A stretch of DNA of 64,000 bases from positions 32,182-96,181 of the forward strand of contig QANY01004083.1 in the NCBI GenBank assembly GCA_003255025.1. The letters are read 5' to 3'. This stretch comes from Datisca glomerata (Eukaryota; Streptophyta; Magnoliopsida; Cucurbitales; Datiscaceae). The position numbers were made by a program, and so were the translations under genes. Below the pieces are notes generated by a model. The model was given only the letters and a program-made list of their open reading frames with translations. It did no database searches and was not told the origin of the DNA. Below are positions 13,314-26,689 of this stretch, one piece after another. Position 1 is the first letter of the stretch; every line of letters starts with the position of its first letter.

Positions 13314-15160
13314 CACTTATTCTCTCTCTCACCCTCTCTATCTCTCACTCTAACTCTCTCTCTCTCACTCACTCTCTCATTTACTCACTCTCTATCACTC
13401 ACCCACTCTCTTTATTAATCTCTCAAACCCACTAACTCTCTCTCTCTCTTTCTCATTGTCCTTGACTTTCTTTCTTTCTGTCACTCTCTCACTCACTCTG
13501 TCACACTCACACACACACACTCTTTGTCCCTCACACTCAGTCTCTCTCTCTCACTCCCTCACTCACTTTCTCTTTCCCTTTAAATCTCTCTCTCTCTCCC
13601 TCTCACTCACTCTCTCACGCTCTCTCTCTCTCACTCATTCCCGCTCACTTCCTTTCTCTCTCCCTCTCTCACTCTCTCTCTCACTCTCACTCTCTTTGTC
13701 ACCCTCTCTCTCCCTCTCATTGACTCTCATCCTCTCTCTCACTCTCTCTCTCTTTCACACGCACTCCCACTCTTTATCTCTCTCCCTCCCTCCCTCTATC
13801 TATCTCACTTTCTTTCACTCTCTCTCCCTCTCACTGACTCTCACTTTCTCACTCTCACTCACTCGCACACTCACACATTGTCTCTCTCTCTCTCTCTCTC
13901 TCTCTCGCATACTCAAACACTCTCTCTCTTACTCACTCATTCTCTCTCTCTCTCCCTCACTCTCTCTCTATCTCACACTCTCTCTCTATCGCACTCTCTC
14001 ACCCTGCCACTCTATCTCTCACTCACTCACTCTCTCTCACTCACTCATTCACTCTCTCTCATCCTCTCTATCTCTCACTATACCTCTCTCTCTCCCTTCC
14101 ACTCACCCTCTCTCTCTCACTTACCCTCTCTCACTATCTTAATCTCTCACACCCACTCACTCTCTCCCTCTTAGTCATTGTCCTTGACTTTCTCTCTTTC
14201 TGCCTGTCTCTCACTCGCTCAGTCACACACACACACACACACTCTCCTTCCCTCTCTCTCTGTCTCTCTCTCTCGCTCCTTGTCTCTCGCACTCACTCTC
14301 TCTCACTCCCTCACTCACTTTCTCTCTCACTAAATCTCTCTCTCTAACTCACTTTCTCTCTCTCACTCACTCTGTCACTCTCTTTCTCTTTCTCTTACTC
14401 ATTCTCTCTCACTTCCTTTCTCTCTCCCTCTCTCTCACTCTCTCTATCTCTCTCACTCACTGACTCACTCTGTCTCTCTCTCTCTCACTCACTCTCACTC
14501 TCTTTCTCCCCCTCACTCTCTCACTCTCTCACTCTCTCTCCCCCTCTCTCTCTCACCCTCTCTCACTCTACCTCTGTCTCTCTCACTCTCTTACTCACAC
14601 ACACACATTCTCTCTCTCACTCACTCTCTCTTAATCTTTCACACCCACTCACTCTCTCTCCCTTTCACACTGTCCTTCAATTTCTCTCTTTTTGTCACTC
14701 TCTCACTCATTCACTCACACACACACACACACACATATACGCACACACACTCTCTCTCTCACTCACTCTCTCACTCAACCGCACTCACACTCACTCACTA
14801 TCTCTTTCCCCCCCTCTCTGCCCCTCCCTCTCTCTCTCACTCTCTCTCTCACTCACACACATACTCTCTCTCTCACTCACCCACACTCTCTCTCTCACTC
14901 ACACATTGTCTCTCACTCTCTCGCATACTAAAACACTTTCTCTCTTACTCACTCATTCTCTCTCTCTCTCCCTCACTCTCTCTCTATCTCACTCTCTCTC
15001 TCTATCTCACTCTCTCACCCTGCCACTCTATCTCTCACTCACTCACTCTCTCTCACTCACTCATTCACTCTCTCTCATCCCCTCTATCTCTCACTATACC
15101 TCTTTCTCTCTCTCTCTCCCTTCCACTCACCCTCTCTCTCTCACTTACCCTCTCTCACTA
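13314..15160 (+). repeat. Block A, copy 1
   Basis: This block reappears at 23434 onward: landmarks CACTTATTCTCTC, TTATTAATCTCTC (13416), CTTGACTTTCTTTC, CTCTTTGTC, CCCTTTAAATC and the CTTAGTCATTGTCCTTG box near 14171 all recur at an offset of about 10.1 kb (13456 to 23562). Differences are a few indels in CT runs and scattered substitutions. No gene is seen. Confidence 0.85.
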
Positions 15161-16175
15161 ACTCTCTCACTCTCTCCCACCCTCTCTCTCACTCACTCTC
15201 TATCCCTCTTACTCACTCTCATTCTCCCTCTCACTCATTCTCACTCTCTATCTCACTCACTCTCACACTCACTCACTGTCTCCCTCTCAATCTCTCTGCC
15301 TCCCACTCTTTCTCCCTCACTCCCTTTCTCTTTCACCCTAATCTATCTTTCTCTCTCAATCACCCATTCACTCTCTCTTACTCACTCTCTAACTCCCTCA
15401 GTCTCTCAGTCTCTCTCTCCCTCTTTTACTCATTCTCTCTCAATTCCTTTCTCTCTCCCTCCCTCTCTCTCGCACTCTCTCTATCTCTCACGCACACTCA
15501 CTCATTGTGTCTGTCTCTCTCTCACTCTCACTCTCACTCACTCTCACACTCTCTCCCCCTCACTCTCACACACTCTCTCTGTCTTTCTCTCCCTATCACT
15601 TTCTTGCACACTCAGACATTCTCTCTCTCTCTTTGTCGCTTTTTCTCTCTCTCTCTATGTCATTCACACACTAACACAGTCTCTCTCTTACTCACTCACT
15701 CTCTCTCCCTCACTGACTCTCTTTCTCTCTCTCTCTCTCACCCCCACTCTCTCTCTCTCACTCACCCTCTCTCTCTCACTTACTCACTCACTCTCACACT
15801 CACTCACTCTGTCACTCTCTTTCTCTTTCTCTTACTCATTCTCTCTCACTTCCTTTCTCTCTCTCACCCTCTCTCTATCACACATTGACTCACTCTGTCT
15901 CTCTCTCTCTCACTCACCCTCACTCTCTTTCTCCCCCTCACTCTCTCACTCTCTCACTCTCTCTCTCCCCCTCTCTCTCTCACCCTCTCTCTCTCACCCT
16001 TACTCTCACTCTACCTCTGTCTCTCTCACTCTCTTACTCACACACACAAACATTCTCTCTCTCACTCACTCTCTCTTAATCTTTCACACCCACTCACTCT
16101 CTCTCCCTTTCACACTGTCCTTCAATTTCTCTCTTTTTGTCACTCTCTCACTCATTCACTCACACACACACACAT

Positions 16176-16208
<33 letters not shown>

Positions 16209-17906
16209 CTCTCTCTCTCTCTCACTCACTCTCTCACTCAACCGCACTCACACTCACTCACTATCTCTCTCCCCCCCCTCTCTGCCCCTCCCTCTCTCTC
16301 TCACTCTCTCTCTCACTCTCTCTCTCACTCACCCACATACTCTGTTTCTCACTCACCCACACTCTCTCTCTCACTTTCTCTTTCTCTCTAACTCTCTCAC
16401 TCTCACTCAATCACTCTCTCTGCTTCTCTCTTTCTCTCACTCACCCCCTCTCTCACTCTCTTAATCTCTCACACCCACTCACTCTCTCTCTCCCCCTCTC
16501 TCTCACCCTCTCGCTCTCTCTCTCTCACACTCACTCTCTCTCACTTACACACACTCTCTCTCTTAATCTTTCACACCCATTCACTCTCTCTCCCTTTCAC
16601 ACCTTCCTTCACTTTCTCTCTTGTTTTCTCTCTCTCACTCACTCACTCACACACACACAGACACACACACTCTCTCACTCTCTCACTCACCCGCATTAAG
16701 ACTCACTCACTATCTCTCTCTCCCCCTCTCTCCCCTCCCTCTCTCCCCTCCCTCTCTTTCTCTCCCTCTCTCTCTCTCTCACTCACCCACTCTCTCTCTC
16801 ACTCACTTTCTTTTTTTCTCTAACTCTCTCACTCTCACTCAATCACTCTCTCTCTCACTAACTCTCTCACTCTCTCCCACCCTCTCTCACTCACTCTCTC
16901 TCCCTCTTACTCACTCTCATTCTCCCTCTCACTCATTCTCACTCTCTATCTAACTCACTCTCACACTCACTCACTGTCTCCCTCTCAATCTCTCTGCCTC
17001 CCACTCTTTCTCCCTCACTCCCTTTCTCTTTCTCCCTAACTCCCTTTCTCTTTCTCCCTAAATCTATCTTTCTCTCTCAATCACCCATTCACTCTCTCTT
17101 ACTCACTCTCTAACTCCCTCAGTCTCTCAGTCTCTCTCTCCCTCTTTTACTCATTCTCTCTCAATTCCTTTCTCTCTCCCTCCCTCTCTCTCGCACTCTC
17201 TCTATCTCTCACGCACACTCACTCATTGTGTCTGTCTCTCTTTCACTCTCACTCTCACTCACTCTCACACTCTCCCCCCCTCACTCTCACACACTCTCTC
17301 CGTCTTTCTCTCCCTCTCACTTTCTTGCACACTCAGACATTCTCTCTCTCTCTCTGTCGCTTTTTCTCTCTCTCTCTATGTCATTCACACACTAACACAG
17401 TCTCTCTCTTACTCACTCACTCTCTCTCCCTCACTGACTCTCTTTCTCTCTCTCTCTCTCACCCCCACTCTCTCTCTCTCACTCACCCTCTCTCTCTCAC
17501 TTACTCACTCATTCTCACTCTCACTCACTCTGTCACTCTCTTTCTCTTTCTCTTACTCATTCTCTCTCACTTCCTTTCTCTCTCTCCCTCTCTCTCACTC
17601 TCTCTATCTCTCTCACACACTGACTCACTCTGTCTCTCTCTCTCTCACTCACTCTCACTCTCTTTCTCCCCCTCACTCTCTCACTCTCTCACTCTCTCTC
17701 CCCCCCTCTCTCTCACCCTCTCTCTCTCACCCTCTCTCTCACTCTACCTCTGTCTCTCTCACTCTCTTACTCACACACACACATTCTCTCTCTCACTCAC
17801 TCTCTCTTAATCTTTCACACCCACTTACTCTCTCTCCCTTTCACACTGTCCTTCAATTTCTCTCTTTTTGTCACTCTCTCACTCATTCACTCACACACAC
17901 ACACAT

Positions 17907-17939
<33 letters not shown>

Positions 17940-19213
17940 CTCTCTCTCTCTCTCACTCACTCTCTCACTCAACCGCACTCACACTCACTCACTATCTCTC
18001 TCCCCCCCTCTCTACCCCTCCCTCTCTCTCTCACTCTCTCTCTCACTCACCCACATACTCTCTCTCTCACCTCTCACTTTCTCTTTCTCTCTAACTCTCT
18101 CACTTTCACTCAATCACTCTCTCTGCTTCTCTCTTTCTCTCACTCACCCCCTCTCTCACTCTCTTAATCTCTCACACCCACTCACTCTCTCTCTCCCCCT
18201 CTCTCTCACCCTCTCGCTCTCTCTCTCTCTCACTCTCTCTCTCTCACTTACACACACTCTCTCTCTTAATCTTTCACACCCATTCACTCTCTCTCCCTTT
18301 CACACCTTCCTTCACTTTCTTTCTTGTTTTCTCTCTCTCACTCACTCACTCACACACACACAGACACACACACTCTCTCTCACTCTCTCACTCTCTCACT
18401 CACCCGCATTAAGACTCACTCACTATCTCTCTCTCCCCCTCTCTCCCCTCCCTCTCTCCCCTCCCTCTCTTTCTCTCCCTCTCTCTCTCTCTCTCACACA
18501 CCCACTCTCTCTCTCACTAACTTTCTTTTTTTCTCTAACTCTCTCACTCTCACTCAATCACTCTCTCTCACTAACTCTCTCACTCTCTCCCACCCTCTCT
18601 CTCACTCACTCTCTCTCCCTCTTACTCACTCTCATTCTCCCTCTCACTCATTCTCACTCTCTCTCTCATTCACTCTCACACTCACTCACTGTCTCCCTCT
18701 CAATCTCTCTGCCTCCCACTCTTTCTCCCTCACTCCCTTTCTCTTTCTCCCTAAATCTATCTTTCTCTCTCAATCACCCATTCACTCTCTCTTACTCACT
18801 CTCTAACTCCCTCAATCTCTCAGTCTCTCTCTCCCTCTTTTACTCATTCTCTCTCAATTCCTTTCTCTCTCCCTCCCTCTCTCTCGCACTCTCTCTATCT
18901 CTCACGCACACTCACTCATTGTGTCTGTCTCTCTTTCACTCTCACTCTCACTCACTCTCACACTCTCTCCCCCTCACTCTCACACACTCTCTCCGTCTTT
19001 CTCTCCCTCTCACTTTCTTGCACACTCAGACATTCTCTCTCTCTCTCTCTCTTTGTCGCTTCCTCTCTCTCTCTCTCTATCTCACTCACACACTAACACA
19101 GTCTCTCTCTTACTCACTCACTCTCTCCCTCCCTGACTCTCTTTCTCTCTCTCTCTCACCCCCACTCTCTCTCTCTCACTCACCCTCTCTCTCTCACTTA
19201 CTCACTCATTCTC
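15161..19213 (+). repeat. 1.7-kb tandem repeat, two full units and a partial
   Basis: Units begin at ACTCTCTCACTCTCTCCCAC at 15161, 16861 and 18574, periods of 1700 and 1713 bp. Each contains CATTGTGTCTGTCTCTC (15505, 17226, 18919), CACTTTCTTGCACACTCAGA, a CTCACACACTAACACAGTC word, a TTAATCT box leading into a compound CA/TATACA tract, and a CCGCATTAAGACTC word. The third unit diverges near 19213. A fourth, isolated copy starts at 25941 and is cut at the N at 26689. Confidence 0.9.
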
Positions 19214-20659
19214 CCTCTCACCCTCTCTCTCTCTCGTTCTCATTCACTCTCTCTCTCACTCTCTTTCCCTCACTCTCACTCACTCTCTCATAATCTCTCA
19301 CACCCACTCACTCTCTGTCTCTTTCTATCTCTCTCTCACAGACACACAAACACACACTCTCGCTCTCTCTCTCTCTCACTTTCTCTCTCTCTCTCTATCT
19401 CTCTCTCTCCCTCTCTCTCCCAGTCTCTCTCTCTCAGTCTCACTCAGTCTCTCCCTCTTAATCTCTCACACCCACTCACTCTCTGTCTCTTTCTATCTCT
19501 CTATCTCTCTCGTAGTTTTTCTCTTTTTCGCACTAACTCTCTCTCTCACACTCACTCTCACACTTACTCACTATCTCTCTTTCCTCCCACTCTCTCCCCC
19601 TCTCTCTATCTGAGTTCTTTCACTCTCTCCCCCTCTCACTCATTGTCTCTCTCCCTCTCACTCACTCTCTTTCTCTCTCACTCTCCCTCTCTCTCTCGCA
19701 TACTCACACACTCTCTCTCTTACTCACTCACTCACTCTCTCCCTCAGTCACTCTCTCTCTTTCACACACTCTCTCCCTCTCACTCATCTCACTTTCTCAC
19801 TCTCACTCGATCACACACTCACACAGTGTCTCTCTCTCTCGCTCGCACACTCACACACACTCTCTCTTAATCGTTCACTCATTCTATCTCACTTCCTCTC
19901 TCGCTCTCTTTGTCTCTCTCTCTCTCACCCCCACACTCTCTCACTCTCTCTTTCTCACTCAGCCATTCCCTCTCTCTCACCCTCTCTCCCTCTATCTATA
20001 TCTCTTTCTTTCACTTTCTCTATCTCCCTCTCACTCATTCTCACTCTCTCACTCTCACTCGCTCGCAGACTGACACATTGTCTCTCTCTCTCCCTCTCTC
20101 CCGCACTCACACTCTCTCTCACTCATTCTTTCTCTCTTTCACACACACTCTCTCTCCTTCTCTCTCTCCCTCTCACTCATCTCACTCTCTCCCTCTCACA
20201 CTCTCTCTCCCTCTCACTCATCTCACTCTCTCCCTCTCTCTCCCTCGCTCTCACTCACACTCTCTCACTCTCACTTGCTCGCACACTCAAACATTCTCTC
20301 TATCCCTCGCAGACTCACACCCTCTCGCTTACTCCCTCACTAACTCACACATTCTCTCACGCACTCTATCTCTCTCTCTCGACCCGTCTCTCTCACTCTC
20401 TCTCTCCTACACTCTATCCCTCTCTCTCACTATTCTCTTTAACACACACACACACACTCTCTCTCCTTCTCTCTCTCCCTCCCTCTCCCACTCTCTTTCT
20501 TTCACGCTCTCTCTCCCTATCACTCATCTCACTCTCTCACTCACTCTCTCTCCCTCCCTCCCTCTTTATCCCTCTCACTAACTCCCACTCTATCACTCTC
20601 ACTCGCTCGCACACCCAGACATTCTCTCTCTCTCGCTCGCACACTCACACACTCTCTCT
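19214..20659 (+). repeat. Divergent CT array
   Basis: Less ordered pyrimidine sequence with CGCTCGCACACTCACAC words and CTCACTCATCTCACTC words that recur through 22-34 kb. TTAATCT-like boxes lie near 19290 and 19459, the first with CATAATC. No gene and no long exact duplication recognised. Confidence 0.65.
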
Positions 20660-21125
20660 CTAACTCACTCACTCACTCTCTCTCCCTCACTTACTCTCTC
20701 TCTCTCTTTATCTCTCTTTCTCTCTCTCTCACCCTGCACTCGCTTTCTCTCTCTTTCACTCTGTCTCTCTCTCTCTTACTCACTCACTTACTTTCTCTCC
20801 CTCACTTTCTCTCTCTCTTTATCCCTCTTTCTCTCTCTCTCACCCTACCCTCGCTTTCTCTCTCTTTCACTCTGTCTCTCTCTCTCTCTTACTCACTCAC
20901 TCACTTTCTCGCCCTCACTTACTCTCTCTCTTTATCTCTCTTTCTCTCTCTCTTTCTTACCCTGCACTCGCTTTCTCTCTCTTTTACTTTGTCTCTCTCT
21001 CTCTCTTACTCACTTACTTTCTCTGCCTTTACTTACTCTATCTCTCTTTATCTCTCTTTCTCTCTCTCTCTCACCCTACACTCGCTTTCTCTCTCTTTTA
21101 CTCTGTCTCTCTCTCTCTCTCTCAG
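20660..21125 (+). repeat. 114-bp minisatellite, four units
   Basis: ACCCTRCMCTCGCTTTC occurs at 20731, 20842, 20959 and 21073, spacings of 111, 117 and 114 bp. Each unit also holds TTTATCYCTCTTTCTCTC and a CTCTGTCTCTC or TTTGTCTCTC word. A single related unit lies near 29815-29890, at the start of another B block. Confidence 0.85.
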
Positions 21126-22820
21126 TCACTCGCTTTCTTAATCTCTCACACCCACTCACTCTCTCTCACTTTCTTACTGTCCTTCATTTTCTCTCTTTCT
21201 GTCTCTCTCCCACTCACTCACCCACATACACAAGCACACACACTCACACTCTTTCTCTATCTCTCTATCTCTCACACCGACTCTCTCTCACTCGCCCACA
21301 TACTCTCATTTAACCACTCTTTCTTTCTCACCACTATCTCTTTCTCTCTAACTCTCTCTCTTTCTTTCACACACTCTCTCCCTCTCACTCACACACACTC
21401 TCTCTAACTCTCTCTCTTTCCCTCTCTCTCTCACTCACTCTCTCTCTCTCTCTCTCACTCACCCACTCTCTCTCTCCCTCTGACTCACTCTCACCCTCTC
21501 TGTCACGTATTCTCACTATCTCTCTCTCACTCTCACACTCACTCAATGTCTCTCTCTCTCCCGCTCATCTAACTCTCTCTCTCACTCACCCTCTCTCTCT
21601 CCCTCTCACTCACTCTCACCCTCTCTTTCACGCATTCTCACTCTCTCTCTCACTCACTCTCTTACTCACTCACTCTCTTTCTCTCTCTCTCACTCGCTCC
21701 CACACTCACACAATGTCTCTCTCTCTCCTTTTCACTCACTCTCTCAATTCCACTCTCTCAATTCCACTCTCTCTCTCTCACACCCACACACTCACTCTCT
21801 TTCTATATGTCTCTCACTTTTCCTCACTCACTCCCACCCTCTGTCACTCATTCTCAATGTCTTTCACTCACTCGCACACTCACTCAGTTTCTCTTTCTCT
21901 CTGCCTCCTACTCTCTCTCTCACTAACTTTCTATTTCTCTCTAAATCTCTCTCTCGCTCTTTTTCTCTCTCTCTCTCACACACACACACACACTCTCTTT
22001 CTCTCTCTGTCTCTCTCACTCTCTCTCTGACTCGCACTCACACTCACACACTATCTTTCTCTCCCCCCTCTCACCCCCTCCCTCTCTCTCTCACTCACTT
22101 TCTCTTTCTCTCTAACTCTCTTATTCTCACTCAATCACTCTCTCTCACTCACTCTCTCCCTCTATCCCTCTCTCTCTGTTTCCCTCATTCTCTCCCTCTC
22201 TCATTCATTCTCACACTCTCTCTCACTCCCTCTCAAACTCTCTCTCTCACTCACTCTCACACTCACTCATTGTCTCCCTCTCTCTCCCTCTCAATCTCTC
22301 AATCTCTTTGCCTCCAACTCTCTCTCCCTCACTCACTTTCTCTTTCTCTCTAAATCTCTCTCTCTGATTCACTCATTCTCCCTCACTTCCTTTCTCGCTC
22401 TCCCTCTCTCTCCCTCTCTCTATCTCTCTCACACTCTAACTCACTCGGTCTGTGTCTCTCTCACTCACTCTCACTCTATCTCCCCCTTACTTTCTCACTC
22501 TCCCCCCTCTCTCTCCCTCTCACTCACTCTCACTCTCTCACTCTCACTCACTTGCACATTCAGACATTCTCCCTCTCTCTCGCTCACACACTCACACACA
22601 CTCCCTCTTACTCACTAACTCTCTCTCTCTCACTCTCCCTCACTCACTCTCTCTCTCTACCTCTCTTTCACTCTCTCTCACCCACACTCTCTCTCTCTCT
22701 CACTCACTCAATCATTCTCTCTCTCACACCCTCTCTCTCGTTCTCACTCACACTCTCTCTCACTCTATCTCTCTCTCTCTCACTCACTCACTCTCTCTCT
22801 CAGTCTCACTCACTCTCTCT
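21126..22820 (+). repeat. Block B, copy 1
   Basis: Landmarks are a TTAATCTCTCACACCCAC box (about 21139), CCCACATAC with CATTTAACCACTC (21294-21320), CACACAATGTCTCTC (about 21708), CTATATGTCTCTC and CACTTGCACATTCAGACAT (about 22550). The block returns at 26690-28218 (offset 5396) with low divergence and, more diverged, at about 29900-31120. No gene is seen. Confidence 0.85.
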
Positions 22821-22824
22821 CACT

Positions 22825-23420
22825 CCCTCCCTCTCACTTTCTCTCTTTCTTTCACATTCCCTCTTCGTCTCATTCACTCTCACTCTCTTACTCTCACTCG
22901 CTTGCACACTCACACATTCTCTCTCTTTCTCTCTCGCTCGCTCGCACACTCACACACACTCTGTCTGGCTCTATCTCTCTCCCTCTCTCTCACACCCCCT
23001 CTCTCTCTCTCGCCCTTACTCATTCTCTTTCTCACTCACTCTCTCTCACTCTATCTCTCTCTCTCATACTCTCTCCCTCTCTCCCTCTCTCTCTTACTCA
23101 CTCTCTCTCTCTCCCTTTTACTCTCTCTTAATCTCTAACACCAACTTACTCTCTCTCGCTCTTTCTCACTGTCTTTCTCTTTCTCTCTTTATGTCTCTCT
23201 CTCACTCACTCTCTTTCTGTCTCTCCAACACACACACACACACACACATACTCTCTCTCTCTCTCGCACTCACACTCTTTCTCACTCACTCTTTCTCTCT
23301 TTCACACACACTCTCTCTCCTTCTCTCTCTATCCTTCCTTCTCTCACTCTCTTTCTTTCACACTCTCTCTCCCTCTCACTCATCTCACTCTCTTTCACTC
23401 TCAATCGCTCGCACACTCAC
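22825..23420 (+). repeat. Block C, copy 1
   Basis: Contains CACATTCCCTCTTCGTC (about 22852), CACTCTGTCTGGCTC (about 22965), a TTAATCTCTAACACC box (about 23129) and CAATCGCTCGCACACTC (about 23402). It matches 31126-31716 at an offset of about 8.3 kb. C follows B in both places, so B-C is a composite unit. Confidence 0.85.
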
Positions 23421-24470
23421 ACACACTCTCTCTCACTTATTCTCTCTCTCACCCTCTCTATCTCTCACTCTAACTCTCTCTCTCTCACTCACTCACTCTC
23501 TATCACTCACCCACTCTCTTAATTAATCTCTCACACCCACTAACTCTCTCTCTCTTTCTCATTGTCCTTGACTTTCTTTCTTTCTGTCTCTCTCTCACTC
23601 ACTCTGTCACACTCACACACACACACTCTTTGTCTCTCACACTCAGTCTCTCTCTCTCACTCCCTCACTCACTTTCTCTTTCCCTTTAAATCTCTCTCTC
23701 TCTCTCCCTCTCACTCACTCTCTCACGCTCTCTCTCTCTCACTCATTCCCGCTCACTTCCTTTCTCTCTCTCCCTCTCTCACTCTCTCTCTCACTCTCAC
23801 TCTCTTTGTCACCCTCTCTCTCCCTCTCATTGACTCTCATCCTCTCTCTCACTCTCTCTCTCTTTCACACGCACTCCCACTCTTTCTCTCTCTCCCTCCC
23901 TCCCTCTATCTATCTCACTTTCTATCACTCTCTCTCCCTCTCACTGACTCTCACTTTCTCCCTCTCACTCACTCGCACACTCACACATTGTCTCTCTCTC
24001 TCTCTCTCGCATACTCAAACACTCTCTCTCTTACTCACTCATTCTCTCTCTCTCTCCCTCACTCTCTCTCTATCTCACACTCTCTCTCTATCGCACTCTC
24101 TCACCCTGCCACTCTATCTCTCACTCACTCACTCTCTCTCACTCACTCATTCACTCTCTCTCATCCTCTCTATCTCTCACTATACCTCTCTCTCTCCCTT
24201 CCACTCACCCTCTCTCTCTCACTTACCCTCTCTCACTATCTTAATCTCTCACACCCACTCACTCTCTCCCTCTTAGTCATTGTCCTTGACTTTCTCTCTT
24301 TCTGCCTGTCTCTCACTCGCTCAGTCACACACACACACACACACTCTCCTTCCCTCTCTCTCTGTCTCTCTCTCTCGCTCCTTGTCTCTCGCACTCACTC
24401 TCTCTCACTCCCTCACTCACTTTCTCTCTCACTAAATCTCTCTCTCTAACTCACTCTCTCTCTCTCACTC

Positions 24471-24835
24471 ACTCTGTCACTCTCTTTCTCTTTCTCTTAC
24501 TCATTCTCTCTCACTTCCTTTCTCTCTCTCCCTCTCTCTCACTCTCTCTATCTCTCTCACACACTGACTCACTCTGTCTCTCTCTCTCTCACTCACTCTC
24601 ACTCTCTTTCTCCCCCTCACTCTCTCACTCTCTCACCCTCTCTCCCCCCCTCTCTCTCACCCTCTCTCTCTCACCCTCTCTCTCACTCTACCTCTGTCTC
24701 TCTCACTCTCTTACTCACACACACACATTCTCTCTCTCACTCACTCTCTCTTAATCTTTCACACCCACTTACTCTCTCTCCCTTTCACACTGTCCTTCAA
24801 TTTCTCTCTTTTTGTCACTCTCTCACTCATTCACT

Positions 24836-24866
<31 letters not shown>

Positions 24867-25265
24867 TCTCTCTCTCTCTCACTCACTCTCTCACTCTCTC
24901 ACTCTGTCACTCTCTTTCTCTTTCTCTTACTCATTCTCTCTCACTTCCTTTCTCTCTCTCCCTCTCTCTCACTCTCTCTATCTCTCTCACACACTGACTC
25001 ACTCTGTCTCTCTCTCTCTCACTCACTCTCACTCTCTCTCTCCCCCTCACTCTCTCACTCTCTCACTCTCTCTCTCCCCCTTTCTCTCTCACCCTCTCTC
25101 TCTCACCCTCTCTCTCACTCTACCTCTGTCTCTCTCACTCTCTTACTCACACACACACATTCTCTCTCTCACTCACTCTCTCTTAATCTTTCACACCCAC
25201 TCACTCTCTCCCCCTTTCACACTGTCCTTCAATTTCTCTCTTTTTGTCATTCTCTCACTCATTCA

Positions 25266-25313
<48 letters not shown>

Positions 25314-25332
25314 CTCTCTCACTCACTCTCTC
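24471..25332 (+). repeat. 430-bp tandem duplication
   Basis: ACTCTGTCACTCTCTTTCTC at 24471 recurs at 24901, and the following TTAATCTTTCACACCCAC box and CA tract recur about 430 bp later. The second copy has a longer CA tract. Confidence 0.85.
25268..25310 (+). repeat. (CA)21 microsatellite
   Basis: An uninterrupted 43-base CA run. The matching tract in the preceding 430-bp copy (about 24836-24866) is shorter and broken by TATACA, so the tract has changed length since duplication. Confidence 0.95.
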
Positions 25333-26688
25333 ACTCAACCGCACTCACACTCACTCACTATCTCTTTCCCCCCTTCTCTGCCCCTCCCTCTCTCTCCCAC
25401 TCTCTCCCACTCTCCCTCTCACTCACACACATACTCTCTCTCTCACTCACCCACACTCTCTCTCTCTCTCACTTTCTCTTTCTCTCTAACTCTCTCACTC
25501 TCACTCAATCACTCTCTGCTTATCTCTTTCTCTCACTCACCCCCTCTCTCACTTTCTTAATCTCTCACACCCACTCACTCTCTCTCCCCCTCTCTCTCAC
25601 CCTCTCGCTCTCTCTCTCTCTCACTTACACACACACACTCTCTTAATCTTTCACACCCATTCACTCTCTCTCCCATTAACACCTTCCTTCACTTTCTCTC
25701 TTGTTTTCTCTCTCTGACTCACTCACTCACACACACAGACACACTATCTCTCTCTCACTCTCTCACTCACCCGCATTAAGACTCACTCACTATCTCTCTC
25801 TCCCCCTCTCTCCCCTCCCTCTCTCCCCTCCCTCTCTTTCTCTCCCTCTCTCTCTCTCTCACTCACCCACTCTCTCTCTCACTCACTTTCTTTTTTTCTC
25901 TAACTCTCTCACTCTCACTCAATCACTCTCTCTCTCACTAACTCTCTCACTCTCTCCCACCCTCTCTCTCACTCAATCTCTCTCCCTCTTACTCACTCTC
26001 ATTCTCCCTCTCACTCATTCTCACTCTCTATCTCACTCACTCTCACACTCACTCACTGTCTCCCTCTCAATCTCTCTGCCTCCCACTCTTTCTCCCTCAC
26101 TCCCTGTCTCCCTCTCAATCTCTCTGCCTCCCACTCTTTCTCCCTCACTCCCTTTCTCTTTCACCCTAATCTATCTTTCTCTCTCAATCACCCATTCACT
26201 CTCTCTTACTCACTCTCTAACTCCCTCAGTCTCTCAGTCTCTCTCTCCCTCTTTTACTCATTCTCTCTCAATTCCTTTCTCTCTCCCTCCCTCTCTCTCG
26301 CACTCTCTCTATCTCTCACGCACACTCACTCATTGTGTCTGTCTCTCTCTCACTCTCACTCTCACTCACTCTCACACTCTCTCCCCCTCACTCTCACACA
26401 CTCTCTCTGTCTTTCTCTCCCTCTCACTTTCTTGCACACTCAGACATTCTCTCTCTCTCTTTGTCGCTTTTTCTCTCTCTCTCTATGTCATTCACACACT
26501 AACACAGTCTCTCTCTTACTCACTCACTCTCTCTCCCTCACTGACTCTCTTTCTCTCTCTCTCTCTCACCCCCACTCTCTCTCTCTCACTCACCCTCTCT
26601 CTCTCACTTACTCACTCACTCTCACACTCACTCACTCTGTCACTCTCTTTCTCTTTCTCTTACTCATTCTCTCTCACTTCCTTTCTCT

Positions 26689-26689
26689 N
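26689..26689. other. Single undetermined base at a block junction
   Basis: The only N in the window. Sequence to its left tracks 15330-15861 and sequence from 26690 tracks 21294 onward. In their other copies these two stretches are 5.4 kb apart and not adjacent. The N therefore sits exactly where the source block changes, as a gap placeholder or contig join would. Confidence 0.9.

Larger units (their letters stand above)
23434..26688 (+). repeat. Block A, copy 2, ending at the N
   Basis: The first part copies 13314-14690 (offset about 10.1 kb). The last 530 bases (26160-26688) copy 15330-15861 with a single mismatch seen by eye (CCCTCTCACT against CCCTATCACT). Between them sit an extra 430-bp tandem duplication (24471-25332) and a duplicated CTCCCTGTCTCCCTCTCAAT stretch near 26100-26150. 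The copy stops abruptly at 26688 in mid-word. No gene is seen. Confidence 0.85.

Noticed and set aside
14906..16699. The longest + strand open frame (about 597 codons of Ser/Leu/His/Thr)
   Set aside because: It runs through the 1.7-kb tandem repeat, overlaps other open frames, has no domain or normal codon use, and is open only because G is missing.
20660..21125. CRISPR-like regular spacing
   Set aside because: The spacing is 111-117 bp and the whole unit is repeated, with no unique spacers. This is a minisatellite.
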